DNA from: Thalassotalea algicola | GTDB taxonomy: Bacteria > Pseudomonadota > Gammaproteobacteria > Enterobacterales > Alteromonadaceae | NCBI RefSeq assembly: GCF_012932965.1 | Contig: NZ_JABBXH010000002.1 | Location: 1-64,000, forward strand | Reading direction: 5' to 3' | Length of the DNA: 64,000 bases | In this document: positions 35,401-44,618 of the stretch, piece by piece | Layout of the letters: the number at the start of each line of letters is the position of its first letter | Numbering within the stretch: the first letter of the stretch is position 1 | Notes under the pieces: generated by a model | The model's database searches: none | What the model was told of the DNA's origin: nothing | The model's input: the letters and a program-made list of their open reading frames with translations, nothing else | Translations under genes and position numbers: made by a program

Positions 35401-38400
35401 GGCGATGATTGGTTTAGTTTTCAGTTCCCGCAAGGCGTTAATGCTGCCAACTTAATTATTAACGATCTAATGGGCAATCAAACCGCTGATCTTTTCAGAG
35501 AAGGAGAGGGCTGTTTCGATTTGCAAGCAAACACGTGGAGTGATAGTTGTGCGACACCCGGCTATACCGCTTACTTTGAAAAACCTACAGAGTGGCAAAA
35601 CGCCAACGCTTATTTCTGGAATACTTCTCCTGAAGACGCTGCCAATGTTGGTTGGCCTGGCGCCGAAATGACCTCGCTAGGCGATAATTGGTTTAGCTAC
35701 CAGCTTCCAAATGGTGTTAACGCCAGTAACATTATTTTTAATAATGCTGGTTCGCCACAAACGAGTGATTTATATCGGGAAGGTGATGGTTGTTATAGCC
35801 AATCCAACGGCTGGACAGATACATGTGCAGTTCCACAACCAGGCATGACGGTTTATTTCTACAAACCTGATACATGGGGCAGTAGTGTCAATTTATACTA
35901 TTGGGATAACCCTGAAGCGCAGGGTTGGCCTGGTAATACGATGACAAGTTTAGGGGATAATTGGTACAGCTTTACTTTCCCTCAAGGTGTTACAAACTCT
36001 AACTTGATTTTTAATGATGGTGGTGGAAATCAAACATCTGATTTGTATCAGGAAAATAGTGGTTGTTATGGCGAGTTTGGCGACAATTGGCGTAAGTCGT
36101 GTATATTGCCTGAAACGAGAGACGTAGAAATACTCAACCGTGCAGCGCACTGGCTTACAGGTGACATTATTGCTTGGCAAACAAGTGATAACCGCGCTAG
36201 TCAGTTCAAATTGCTATATTCACAAACCGCAGCTGTTTCAATTGAACAAGGTGAAGTAGCCGGCGCCGATGGCGAAATTGCGTTAGCCTCTGCAGGATCA
36301 TTAACAAATGAACTACAACAGCAAAACCCGCACTTAGCTAATTTACCAAGTCTGCAACTGTCAGATGTAACACAGATAGAGACGGCACTTAAGTCTCAAC
36401 TGGTTGTTGCAGCTTATGATGATGCAGGAAATTTACTTGAAGCAACTTATGTTCAAACGCCACGCGTACTTGATGCTTTATATGCAAATAACCAAACGCT
36501 AGGAGTTAGTTATCAAGCAGGTACACCAAGTGTGAGTGTCTGGGCTCCTACGGCACAACAAATTGAATTAGTGTTATATGATCAGGATGGTACTGAAAGC
36601 GAGCGAATAGCGCCAACCAGTGTTAATCAAGGTGTATATTTGTTCAATGGTCAGCCTAATTGGGATAAGCAGTATTACCGCTTTGCAGTGACGGTTTATC
36701 ATCCTGCTTCAAATGCTATTGAGTCATATTTAGTGACAGATCCCTATGCCGTCAGCTTGTCGGAAAATAGTCAATTGAGCCAATTTCTAGATTTAGCTAA
36801 CGATGCATTATTAAAGCCAGAAAGCTGGGATAACATCGAAAAATCGTTACCTGCTGCTAAAGATATTACACTTTATGAAGGACATGTCAGAGACTTTAGT
36901 CAACATGACTTGAGCGTACCAGAAGCACATAGAGGCAAATACCTAGCCTTTGGTTACAATGGTGAAGACAATGCCGCGTTATCTAACGGCATGAGCCATT
37001 TGAAATCATTGGCACAAGCAGGCCTTAGTCATTTCCATTTATTACCTGTCTTCGATATTGCCTCGGTCAATGAGGATAGAGCTGCGCGAGTTGAGTTAGA
37101 TGATAGTGTTGAACGTTTGTGTCAATATTCAGATGATGAAGTCGTGCAAAGCCATTGTGCAACTGCCGCAGGTTTATCTATTGCTGAATTACTAACCAAC
37201 TTAGCTGAACAAGACTCAGCGACGACTGATGTTCAAGCGATAGTCTCTGCAATGGATGATTTGGATGGCTTTAATTGGGGCTACGACCCGCTGCATTTTA
37301 ACGCGCCTGAAGGAAGTTATGCCACGGCAAATGATGGTGTGACTCGCGTAAAAGAATTTAGAGAAATGGTCAAAAGCTTAGATGAAGTTGATTTGAAACT
37401 AGTGATGGATGTCGTATATAACCATACCTCGGCGTCTGGCTTATGGGATAACTCTGTTTTAGATAAAATGGTGCCAGGTTATTATCATCGTTTAAATCCT
37501 GTTACTGGCGCTGTAGAAAGCAGCACGTGTTGTGACAATACGGCAACAGAGCATAGGATGATGGAAAGGTTAATGGTCGATACTTTAGTTCATTGGGCTA
37601 AGGCGTTTAAAGTTGACTCATTCCGTTTTGATCTCATGGGACACATTCCTAAATCTGCCATGGTTAAAGCACAACAAGCATTAGCGCAATTAACGTTAGC
37701 TAATGATCAAGTTGATGGCGCTAATATCTATTTATACGGTGAAGGTTGGGATTTTGGTGAAGTGTCAGGTAATCAGCGTTTCGAACAAGCGACACAGTTT
37801 AATATGGCTGGAACTGGTATCGCAACGTTTAACGACAGGTTAAGAGATGGCATTCGAGGTGGCAATTTTACTGACTCTGGCCAAGCACAAGGTTGGGCAA
37901 ATGGTAACGCTACTTTCGATAACGGCGCAGGTGCTAATAGCAACGCGGCCGACCAAGCTGACAGGATTCGTATTGGTATGTCAGGTAATTTACAGACTTA
38001 TCAATTTGAAGATCATCAAAGCGTTATAAATTCTGGTGTTAATTATAACGGCGTTGGTTATACCTTAGATCCTCAAGAGTCAGTTAACTATGTAGATAAG
38101 CATGACAATGAAAGCTTGTGGGATAACACCCAAGCGAAACTGCCTGCTGCTATGTCGGCTGAAGAACGTGTCCGTATACACTTAATCAGTAATGCCATTA
38201 TCAATTACGGGCAAGGTGTACCTTTCTATCAAATGGGTAGTGATATTTTACGTAGTAAGTCACTTGATAGAAATTCGTATAATTCTGGTGACTGGTTCAA
38301 CAAAGTCGACTTTAATTTACAAGACAATAACTGGAACAAAGGTTTACCACCAGCGCAGGATAACCAAAATCGCTACAGCGCGATGCAAACTATTATTGCC

Positions 38401-39441
38401 AATGGCAACATAAATGTGAGTCCGTCATTAGTTGCTCAAGCCCATCAAGGATTTAAAGAGCAATTACAGGTACGCTATTCGTCGCCGTTATTTAGGTTAG
38501 ATGATGCGCAAGAAGTTAATCAACGGTTAGGATTCCATAATACGGGATCAAGCCAAGTGAATGGACTACTTGTCATGACATTAAGTGATGGTATTTGTAC
38601 AGGAAGTGATATTGACCCTGCATATGATGGCATTACTGTACTAATCAATAGTGACGACCAACCGCAACAGTATACATTAGAAGGCACAGAAGGCTCCGTT
38701 CTGCATCCAGTATTAGCTAATGGTGAAGACACCGTAGTAAAGCAGTCAAACATAGAGGGTAATAGGTTTACGATTCCAGCGCTAACGGCAGCGGTATTTG
38801 TCAAACCTCAAGGTGTTAGTCAAGGATCTTATCCTTGTAATCCTGTTGTTGCGGAGGAAAACCAACCTGGCATGATGGTGTATTTTAAAAAGCCGGAAGG
38901 CTGGGCTCAGTCGTACGTATATTATTGGAATACATCACCAATTGCGCATTCTGTTGATTGGCCTGGACAAGCAATGACCTCGTTAGGTGATAGTTGGTAT
39001 AGTTATCAATTACCAAGTGGTGTGAATGCAAGTCAGCTGATTTTTAACGATAATAGTGGGAATCAAAGTGCTGATTTACAGCGCAGCGGTGATGGTTGTT
39101 TTGATTTGGAAACCGCCCTTTGGAGTGATAGTTGTGTACTACCAGGATTAAAGCTTTATTTTAAAAAAGCTGTGAACTGGAGTGACAATGTTCAGCTTTA
39201 CTATTGGGGGGCGCAAGGTATTGCAGACTCAAATTGGCCAGGTGTACCAATGCAAGAAATCGGTGATGGGTGGTTTTTTTATCAAATGGCTGAAGGTGTT
39301 CGCCAAACAAATCTCATTTTTAACGACGCTACGGATGGTGGTAGCGGCGAGCATACTAGCGATTTATCAAGAAGTCGTAATGGCTGTTACCAGTTTGATA
39401 CGGGACTGTGGACAGAGAGTTGTGACGTGCCTGTTCACTAA
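32419..39441 (+). CDS. Secreted dual-GH13 amylopullulanase with eight CBM26-like modules
   Basis: This single 2340-residue protein carries two complete glycoside hydrolases. After a signal peptide (about 1-26), an alpha-amylase GH13 domain spans to about 575 with nucleophile Asp267 (DGFRVD), acid Glu301 (FGEMFDG) and Asp372 (SNHDVGR). A linker domain and six starch-binding modules follow (about 679-1230). A pullulanase unit covers about 1233-2143 with NWGYDP, DVVYNHT, Asp1738 (DSFRFD), Glu1775 (GEGWDF) and Asp1896 (KHDNES). Two more modules end the protein. It would hydrolyse alpha-1,4 and alpha-1,6 bonds of starch or glycogen outside the inner membrane. GGGGGA precedes the ATG. Confidence 0.94.
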   Translation: MNKQFRRLVGIFAAICVLFGASVQASIQDEIFYFVLPDRFSNGDTSNDNAGVAGDRSINGHDASDAKYYHGGDLKGLTKKLSYLKLSGITALWITPPFKNQWVQGNSAGYHGYWATDYSQIDPHWGTNAEFKEFVKRAHRLRMKVFLDVVVNHTGDVIKYQQCHNQDGSLKDGLANCPYLSLADKATNPYTPFIPAELTNAKSPSWLNDPQFYNNQGDSTFSGESSVYGDFFGLDDLDTTNPQVVAGMIDIFKQWISDYKIDGFRVDTIKHVDVALWQQWIPEIKAHAKSEKIKDFFIFGEMFDGLPANLSYFTRTAKFPSVLDFGLYFAIKDVVADTQGTDRLAWLFSQDDMYTSANSHANQLMNFVSNHDVGRIGHFIQQMPNVSEEEALKRAKLAQTLMYFNRGVPVVYYGDEQGFTGDGGDSEAREDMFASQVAEYNDNNLIGTSATTADDNFDRRHPIYKHLRNMAIANRIFPALHRGHQFVRYSQDKPGVFAVSRFDPIKRREALVVFNTSTAEQSITLDAMASKYTQAWPFTRPSKISGEQLTVTVPPLDVVVLYSISKIKLAKDLPEIAITSINAGDKVSGLVEVKAKLTGFDQRAYPLHRVHFSVSVDGGDFQALGTDYTNDLGTSDYKVYFDTSELTDGSQLTFKADVDNYKSSSNSTQVQVEKGVTPGIKITFEKPDSWQDVNIYWWNASPQASADWPGVAMSHINGNWYEFQFEDDVKAANIIFNNGAGEQTSDLYREGDGCYLINSDAWQTNCDVPAPGITAYFKKPANWGDSANIYFWDAAPQADVSWPGSAMEHVGGDWYKFQFDDNVTSANLIFNDGLGEQTADLTLSSDGCYVEGAWLANCQPPTAGMKLYFKKPAAWSQQVNIHYWAADGEQAASDWPGVAMTNEGNDWFSFNMPVNTNQASFLFLDNTGYQTDDLNREGDGCYIDSMWQDTCSIDVAEPGMTIYVRRPLSWNVPNVYYWNVDNAPAWPGVEMDALGDDWFSFQFPQGVNAANLIINDLMGNQTADLFREGEGCFDLQANTWSDSCATPGYTAYFEKPTEWQNANAYFWNTSPEDAANVGWPGAEMTSLGDNWFSYQLPNGVNASNIIFNNAGSPQTSDLYREGDGCYSQSNGWTDTCAVPQPGMTVYFYKPDTWGSSVNLYYWDNPEAQGWPGNTMTSLGDNWYSFTFPQGVTNSNLIFNDGGGNQTSDLYQENSGCYGEFGDNWRKSCILPETRDVEILNRAAHWLTGDIIAWQTSDNRASQFKLLYSQTAAVSIEQGEVAGADGEIALASAGSLTNELQQQNPHLANLPSLQLSDVTQIETALKSQLVVAAYDDAGNLLEATYVQTPRVLDALYANNQTLGVSYQAGTPSVSVWAPTAQQIELVLYDQDGTESERIAPTSVNQGVYLFNGQPNWDKQYYRFAVTVYHPASNAIESYLVTDPYAVSLSENSQLSQFLDLANDALLKPESWDNIEKSLPAAKDITLYEGHVRDFSQHDLSVPEAHRGKYLAFGYNGEDNAALSNGMSHLKSLAQAGLSHFHLLPVFDIASVNEDRAARVELDDSVERLCQYSDDEVVQSHCATAAGLSIAELLTNLAEQDSATTDVQAIVSAMDDLDGFNWGYDPLHFNAPEGSYATANDGVTRVKEFREMVKSLDEVDLKLVMDVVYNHTSASGLWDNSVLDKMVPGYYHRLNPVTGAVESSTCCDNTATEHRMMERLMVDTLVHWAKAFKVDSFRFDLMGHIPKSAMVKAQQALAQLTLANDQVDGANIYLYGEGWDFGEVSGNQRFEQATQFNMAGTGIATFNDRLRDGIRGGNFTDSGQAQGWANGNATFDNGAGANSNAADQADRIRIGMSGNLQTYQFEDHQSVINSGVNYNGVGYTLDPQESVNYVDKHDNESLWDNTQAKLPAAMSAEERVRIHLISNAIINYGQGVPFYQMGSDILRSKSLDRNSYNSGDWFNKVDFNLQDNNWNKGLPPAQDNQNRYSAMQTIIANGNINVSPSLVAQAHQGFKEQLQVRYSSPLFRLDDAQEVNQRLGFHNTGSSQVNGLLVMTLSDGICTGSDIDPAYDGITVLINSDDQPQQYTLEGTEGSVLHPVLANGEDTVVKQSNIEGNRFTIPALTAAVFVKPQGVSQGSYPCNPVVAEENQPGMMVYFKKPEGWAQSYVYYWNTSPIAHSVDWPGQAMTSLGDSWYSYQLPSGVNASQLIFNDNSGNQSADLQRSGDGCFDLETALWSDSCVLPGLKLYFKKAVNWSDNVQLYYWGAQGIADSNWPGVPMQEIGDGWFFYQMAEGVRQTNLIFNDATDGGSGEHTSDLSRSRNGCYQFDTGLWTESCDVPVH
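34453..36108 (+). repeat. Six tandem CBM26-like modules inside the amylopullulanase
   Basis: Six units of about 90 residues begin near 34453, 34729, 35008, 35290, 35557 and 35839. Each shows YFxKP..W, a YYW or YFW segment, WPG..M, W(F/Y)xF, a NLIFND-like core, QT.DL and two Cys in GC(Y/F)...C. Trp and Tyr residues would stack on glucan chains. The DNA has diverged, so these are protein-level repeats. Confidence 0.85.
38866..39438 (+). repeat. Two C-terminal CBM26-like modules of the amylopullulanase
   Basis: Units starting near 38866 and 39139 repeat the same pattern (VYFKKPEGW, WPGQAM, NQSADL; LYFKKAVNW, WPGVPM, HTSDLS), so the pullulanase unit is bracketed by starch-binding modules on both sides. 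Confidence 0.85.
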
Positions 39442-39465
39442 CTAAATTTAGTTAGAAAACAAATG

Positions 39466-39499
39466 AAAACGCCCTTTATTAACAAAGGGCGTTTTTTAA
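39466..39499 (+). terminator. Rho-independent terminator after the amylopullulanase
   Basis: AAAACGCCCTTT and AAAGGGCGTTTT pair perfectly around a 6-nt loop, and T residues follow. It lies 25 bp after the stop. Confidence 0.93.
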
Positions 39500-39612
39500 T
39501 TCTGTGAGTTAATTTTTATAGGCGCCTAAAAATCTAAGCTTATGATTTAGTGTTTTTAATTCTCTTGGCTAAGCTTAATAAACAAGAGGTTTCAGATTGA
39601 GTTAGATGTCCT

Positions 39613-41583
39613 ATGCCGACACCGGAGCAAAGACTTGCTAGATTAGAATCAATTTTTAGTACGATAGTGGAACTGAATAAGTCGTTCGTTAAGGCGAAAT
39701 CATTAGACGACTATATGGAGCGAGTACATGCTCTGCTGGCTAAATTACTTTTTGCCAAGAATTTTTATCTAGCAAGCTACAACGCTAATGATAATACTAT
39801 TCAATATCTTTATAACGTTGACGAGAAAGATGAAACTATTCCTGCGGATAGAAAATTTGCACTGGCTTCACCTGAGCAGTCGCCTACTGCATGGGTGATT
39901 GCAAATAAAAAGGTACTGTTACTCGATAGTGAAGAAGAGTTAGATTATAAAGGTGATGCTGATTACTGGGGACACGGTACTCGATCTGAGCACTGGCTAG
40001 GAGTGCCTTTAATCGCCTTATCTGAAGCTTGTTTAGGGGCAATTGTCGTTCAAAGCTATGACCCTAATATAGGTTACTCAGAAGAAGATCAAAGCCTTTT
40101 CAAAATAATCGCATCAGTTGTAGCATCAGCACTTGAAAAACATCGTAAAGATAAAGAATTGCGTCATGCTTTGTCCGGTGTTCACTCTACGTTGTCTAAA
40201 GAACTTGCCGAAAAAGAACGCGCAGAAAAGTTACAACACGCATTATACAAAATTGCCTCGCTGGCATCTCAAGCACCTGAATTAGATGAGTTCTATTTGA
40301 GGGTCCATAAAATCATAAATAAATTAATTTATGCGAAGAATTTCTATATCGCTTTGTTAGATGAAGAAAAAGAGGAACTAGAGTTAGCCTATTTTGTTGA
40401 TGAATACGACAAAGATATTATCGCTGGTACGGTATTACCCATAGGGCAAGGGTTAAGCTCATATGTAATAAAAACGAGAGAAGCACAAATATTATCACCC
40501 AAATATGTGAAAGAGCTAATAGAGAAGGGGCTTGTTGGTGAGTTGAAAGGTGCTCAAAACTATACTTGCTGGCTTGGTGTGCCAATGATTTCTTCTAATA
40601 TTCTTCATGGCGTATTAGTTGTGCAAAGTTATGATGAAAAAATTCTGTTCTCAAAAGAAGACGGGGAATTACTTAATTACGTCGCTAATCATGTCGCTAA
40701 GGCCATTGAGGCAACGGTAATTGTACAAGAGCGCAAAGAGGCTCAACTTAAACTTGCAAAACAGCATCGTATTTTAGCTGAACAGCATAGAGAGCTTGGT
40801 GAAACAGTTGAAGAACTTAGAAGAACTCAACAGCAATTGGTACAGCAAGAAAAGATGGCTTCACTTGGGGGACTTGTCGCTGGTATTGCTCATGAAATTA
40901 ATACGCCATTAGGAATATGTGTAACTGGCGTTAGCCACCTACAAGAAGAAACTAAGCTAATTAATAACGCGTTAAAAGATGAGACGCTAACCGCAGAGGC
41001 GCTTTCTAGCTATATTGAGGAAGTAAATGAAGCGAGCAAAATATTAGATGCGAATGTTCAGCGTGCTGCAGACTTGGTGCGAAGCTTTAAACAAGTAGCG
41101 GTCGATCAATCGTCGAATAGTGTTAGAGAGATAAACCTTCATCATTATTTAGATGAAATTTTACTAAGCTTAAGGCCAACATTAAAACGAGTAAAACACC
41201 AGCTTAAAATTGACTGTGATAACGAATTAACTGCTGTTGCTAATGCAGGTGCTTTGTCTCAAATTATTAGTAATCTAATTATGAATTCGATTAAGCATGG
41301 ATTTGAAAATATAGAACAAGGCAATATTGCTATTTTTGTTGAGCAAAAGGGGGAGCATACAATTTTACGTTATGCTGATGACGGTCATGGAATTGATGCT
41401 GATGCGATGTCTCAATTATTTGAACCGTTTTACACCACCAAAAGAGGAGAAGGGGGTAGTGGCTTAGGTACACATCTAGTTTACAATTTAGTGACATCTG
41501 CGCTTAATGGTCGCATTGAAGCTAAAAGTGAACCCGGTAAAGGCCTCGCGTATCTAATTAAATTTCCAACTAACTGTAAATAA
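39613..41583 (+). CDS. Cytoplasmic histidine kinase with two GAF domains
   Basis: The 656-residue protein has no membrane helix. Two homologous GAF sensor domains (about residues 20-180 and 215-375, each with KNFY(L/I)A and WLGVP) are joined to a coiled coil, the dimerisation box EKMASLGGLVAGIAHEINTP with His427, and an ATPase domain (SQIISNLIMNSIKHG; GSGLGTHLV). The ligand of the GAF domains is unknown. The membrane protein that follows by 24 bp is probably co-transcribed. An HD-GYP response regulator on the other strand at 43098 is the nearest possible partner. Confidence 0.92.
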   Translation: MPTPEQRLARLESIFSTIVELNKSFVKAKSLDDYMERVHALLAKLLFAKNFYLASYNANDNTIQYLYNVDEKDETIPADRKFALASPEQSPTAWVIANKKVLLLDSEEELDYKGDADYWGHGTRSEHWLGVPLIALSEACLGAIVVQSYDPNIGYSEEDQSLFKIIASVVASALEKHRKDKELRHALSGVHSTLSKELAEKERAEKLQHALYKIASLASQAPELDEFYLRVHKIINKLIYAKNFYIALLDEEKEELELAYFVDEYDKDIIAGTVLPIGQGLSSYVIKTREAQILSPKYVKELIEKGLVGELKGAQNYTCWLGVPMISSNILHGVLVVQSYDEKILFSKEDGELLNYVANHVAKAIEATVIVQERKEAQLKLAKQHRILAEQHRELGETVEELRRTQQQLVQQEKMASLGGLVAGIAHEINTPLGICVTGVSHLQEETKLINNALKDETLTAEALSSYIEEVNEASKILDANVQRAADLVRSFKQVAVDQSSNSVREINLHHYLDEILLSLRPTLKRVKHQLKIDCDNELTAVANAGALSQIISNLIMNSIKHGFENIEQGNIAIFVEQKGEHTILRYADDGHGIDADAMSQLFEPFYTTKRGEGGSGLGTHLVYNLVTSALNGRIEAKSEPGKGLAYLIKFPTNCK

Positions 41584-41607
41584 TAACTATTAGAGCAAGT
41601 AGGGGCT

Positions 41608-42045
41608 ATGAGGAAAACCATTTCATTACCTGAATATGTAAAGAAAAGAAATGGAAAGCCGCTTGGCGCATCAGGTTCAATGACCAATATGCTAAGTCGA
41701 TCGTTAGGCGCTAATTCTTTTGAAAACTTCTGGCGATATTGGAACCCTATCTGGGGTTACTATTTGTCTCGAAATATTATGAAGCCCTTATGCAAACTAG
41801 TACCTGTTTGGCTAGCGACTATTCTTACTTTTGCGACAAGTGGTGTTCTGCATGATATGGCGATCGCACTAGTTAAATGGCAAACCGTATTCTTCTTTAC
41901 ACCTTGGTTTATTGTTATGGGGCTTGCCGTGCTAGTTACCGCAAAGTTAAATATTACCTACGCCAATTACGCTTGGCATTTAAGAGCCGTGATTAACACC
42001 ACTATTATTGGTACTACCTACGCGCTAACTAATACGACAATATAA
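41608..42045 (+). CDS. Small MBOAT-like membrane protein
   Basis: The 145-residue protein has three or four hydrophobic helices. The segment NSFENFWRYWNPIWGYY and the later FATSGVLHDMAIAL resemble the C-terminal core of membrane-bound O-acyltransferases and wax synthases, where the His in the SGxxHD/E position is catalytic. Full MBOAT proteins are about three times longer, so this is either a minimal relative or a reduced derivative. It lies directly behind the GAF kinase. The assignment is tentative. Confidence 0.6.
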   Translation: MRKTISLPEYVKKRNGKPLGASGSMTNMLSRSLGANSFENFWRYWNPIWGYYLSRNIMKPLCKLVPVWLATILTFATSGVLHDMAIALVKWQTVFFFTPWFIVMGLAVLVTAKLNITYANYAWHLRAVINTTIIGTTYALTNTTI

Positions 42046-42062
42046 GTATAAATTACAGTTCA

Positions 42063-42917
42063 CTAGTGTTTTACTAACTCAGCAAACGTTTGCTCTTTAT
42101 GCAATAGAGATTTTATGCCAAACGCTAGTCTATGAGTGCCGTGACAATTGGCACACGCCTGTACAGCTAAAGTGCCAAGGTCCATGCCTTGATCTTTGCG
42201 GCTACCGTTAACTAAATTGTGCTCTAAGCTAACTAATGTTTGTTGCATTGCTTTATTTGGGTAAGGCTTTTTCTCCATTTTATGACAGTCGTTACAAACC
42301 TGACCTAAACTTTTCATGCCAAGCTTTAGATCAGCAAGTGATGACAGGGCGAGTTTTGTCATGCCATCATCAGATGCGATCTTTATTTGATTAACCTGTT
42401 TAATGAGTGATTGCATATGATCGTTAAATGATACGGATGCTTCCATTTCTATATTGGAAAAGTCTGGCGCGCGATATGTAAGGGCTGTAATAGCCTGATA
42501 ATCAATATGGCAAGCGTCGCAATTGTCTTGTAAGGAGTCCAGATCTGTTAATACACCTTGATAGTCTTTGCTTGCGACGTTAGCTTGCATTCGTGAAATC
42601 GTCGATAAGTCTAGCTTCTTACTCCAAGTCGGCACCATTTCAGCTATTTTTTTATAGTGCTTCTCAAGGTCTGATGACCATTTATCCAAATTATCATCTT
42701 GTTTGCTTTCTGCATAAAACTGTACGGCTTGCATTTCTCGTCGCAGTTTAAACATATTGTGTAGCCATACATGGCGTTTATTTTCGGGTTTATACCATTG
42801 AGCAAGTTCTTTTGGTGGTATTTTGACAATGGCGGCTTTGTCATTGTGCATGTATATTAGCCCGGAAATCGCGATAACGATGATAACTTGTAAAATGACA
42901 AAATGTGTCCATTTCAT
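42063..42917 (-). CDS. Membrane-anchored triheme cytochrome c
   Basis: The 284-residue protein begins with an uncleaved-looking helix (FVILQVIIVIAISGLIYM) followed by a periplasmic, helix-rich domain. It has three CxxCH sites: C133-H137 (CDACH), C208-H212 (CNDCH) and C255-H259 (CANCH). The spacing and helical content suggest cytochrome c'-like four-helix units more than class I folds. I do not recognise the exact family. It converges on the MBOAT-like gene with 17 bp between stops and has no obvious redox partner adjacent. Confidence 0.82.
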   Translation of the reverse strand: MKWTHFVILQVIIVIAISGLIYMHNDKAAIVKIPPKELAQWYKPENKRHVWLHNMFKLRREMQAVQFYAESKQDDNLDKWSSDLEKHYKKIAEMVPTWSKKLDLSTISRMQANVASKDYQGVLTDLDSLQDNCDACHIDYQAITALTYRAPDFSNIEMEASVSFNDHMQSLIKQVNQIKIASDDGMTKLALSSLADLKLGMKSLGQVCNDCHKMEKKPYPNKAMQQTLVSLEHNLVNGSRKDQGMDLGTLAVQACANCHGTHRLAFGIKSLLHKEQTFAELVKH

Positions 42918-43097
42918 GGTAAATACTATTCCAAAAGTTTAATGAATATATACACGCTTGGCCTGAGTGTACCACCAGAAAAGATATTAAGTCGTTGATC
43001 TAGCACAAATAGAATATAGTGCTGTTAGAGCTGGCTGCAATGTGGTGTGCTTTTAGCTGGTCATAATTCAAGATAAAGCTGATTTTAGTTCAGGTCA

Positions 43098-44618
43098 TTA
43101 ATCTTGATAGCGTTCGTTTATATTAACTGCTTTGTCTATATTGTTTAACATAGCGCTAACTATGCTGGGATCTAAATGGCTACCTGAAGCCTCTTTAAGA
43201 AACTCAACAACTTTCGCTATTGGCCAAGCTTCTTTATAACAGCGTTTATGGGTTAGGGCGTCAAACACATCTGCAACAGCAACAATACGAGCAAATATGT
43301 GAATGTCTTCGCCTTTTCTGCCTTCGGGATATCCAGTACCGTCGTATTTTTCATGATGTTGTTGAGAAATGATTGCCGCAGAAGCGAGAATTGGTCTAGT
43401 GGAGCCTTGCAGTATTTCGTAACCTACTGTCGGATGCGCTTTCATTTGCTCCCACTCGTTTTCATCTAATTTTCCCGGTTTTAGTAAAACTGAGTCAGGC
43501 GTAGCAATTTTACCGATGTCATGCATCGGGGCTGCTTGTTTTAGAAGCTCTGCTTCTTCTTCAGTCAAACCTATCTCTTTAGCTAACAAATAGCTTACTT
43601 CAGACATACGGCGAATATGATTGCCAGCTTCTTTTGAACGAGATTCAACAGCATCACCTAATCGATAAATAAGCTCTTCTTGAGTTTCTATAATTTCTCT
43701 ATTCAACAGTAGGTTATCAAAAGCCAGACTGACATTTCCAGAGAATATCTCAAGTAAGGCTGAATCAATTTCATTTAGATTTTTTATGCCTTTTAAATAC
43801 AGTAAGCTTGTCTTGTCGGAGTGGCTTGGAAAATAACCAACGAGTACATCATTTTCATAAATACTGTGCTTGGCTTCAATCGCCTTATTTAGGTAGCGCT
43901 TTATCTCGTCATCAACAACTACATCGTCATCGTCGCCATTTATGTGAGCAAGTACTTCATAGTCATTTTCAGAAAAAACGGCACTAATCCCCTTTAGCTG
44001 CACCAACATACTTTCTTCATCAATTCTTAGCAAAGATACAACCTGTTGTAATAGACCACTAAAAAATGGTTGAAGTGTTCTTTTTTCTAGCACTTGAGTT
44101 GTCGAGTCGATAACTCGCTCCAGACCAGCACGGTATAGCTCTTGATATTTTCTAGCTTCTTCTACTTTGATTATGTCACGATATGCACGTAATGCAGCGA
44201 ACACGGTAGTAAATAACTTTTTGCGATCTAATTCAGTTTTTTCTTTGTAATCGTTAATATCATAATCAACAATCACCTGTTCTTCAGGGGCTTGACCTGG
44301 TTGTCCTGTTCTTAAAACAATACGAGAAAATTGGTTGCCTTGTTCTTGCCTTAACCATTTAGCTAATGCCAAACCTGCATCATCAGTTTCCATGACAACA
44401 TCTAAAAACACCAAGGCGATATCCGGCTCTTCAGCGAGCAATTTTTTACCCTCTTCTGCCGAATATGCATCATAGAAAGCTAATCCTTTGCCGTCTAACG
44501 TAAAGCGCTTTAACGCCATTTTAGTTACGGTATGAACATCTTCTTCATCATCTACAATCGCAATCTTCCATGGAGGTAACTCAGGCTTTTGTTGGTCTTT
44601 TAGAAATGACAACGGCAT
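43098..44618 (-). CDS. Response regulator with DUF3369 and HD-GYP domain
   Basis: The 506-residue protein begins with a receiver domain (IAIVDDEEDVHT; phospho-acceptor Asp73 in VFLDVVM). A DUF3369 linker domain follows, then an HD-GYP domain with MHDIGKIATPD and HHEKYDGTGYPEG at its core. HD-GYP proteins hydrolyse cyclic di-GMP, so phosphorylation would control second-messenger levels and hence motility or biofilm formation. No kinase is adjacent on the same strand. The GAF kinase at 39613 is the nearest candidate partner. Confidence 0.93.
   Translation of the reverse strand: MPLSFLKDQQKPELPPWKIAIVDDEEDVHTVTKMALKRFTLDGKGLAFYDAYSAEEGKKLLAEEPDIALVFLDVVMETDDAGLALAKWLRQEQGNQFSRIVLRTGQPGQAPEEQVIVDYDINDYKEKTELDRKKLFTTVFAALRAYRDIIKVEEARKYQELYRAGLERVIDSTTQVLEKRTLQPFFSGLLQQVVSLLRIDEESMLVQLKGISAVFSENDYEVLAHINGDDDDVVVDDEIKRYLNKAIEAKHSIYENDVLVGYFPSHSDKTSLLYLKGIKNLNEIDSALLEIFSGNVSLAFDNLLLNREIIETQEELIYRLGDAVESRSKEAGNHIRRMSEVSYLLAKEIGLTEEEAELLKQAAPMHDIGKIATPDSVLLKPGKLDENEWEQMKAHPTVGYEILQGSTRPILASAAIISQQHHEKYDGTGYPEGRKGEDIHIFARIVAVADVFDALTHKRCYKEAWPIAKVVEFLKEASGSHLDPSIVSAMLNNIDKAVNINERYQD

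Noticed and set aside
34453..36108. Considered as recombinogenic DNA tandem repeats
   Set aside because: The modules are similar only at protein level; the nucleotide sequences are well diverged.
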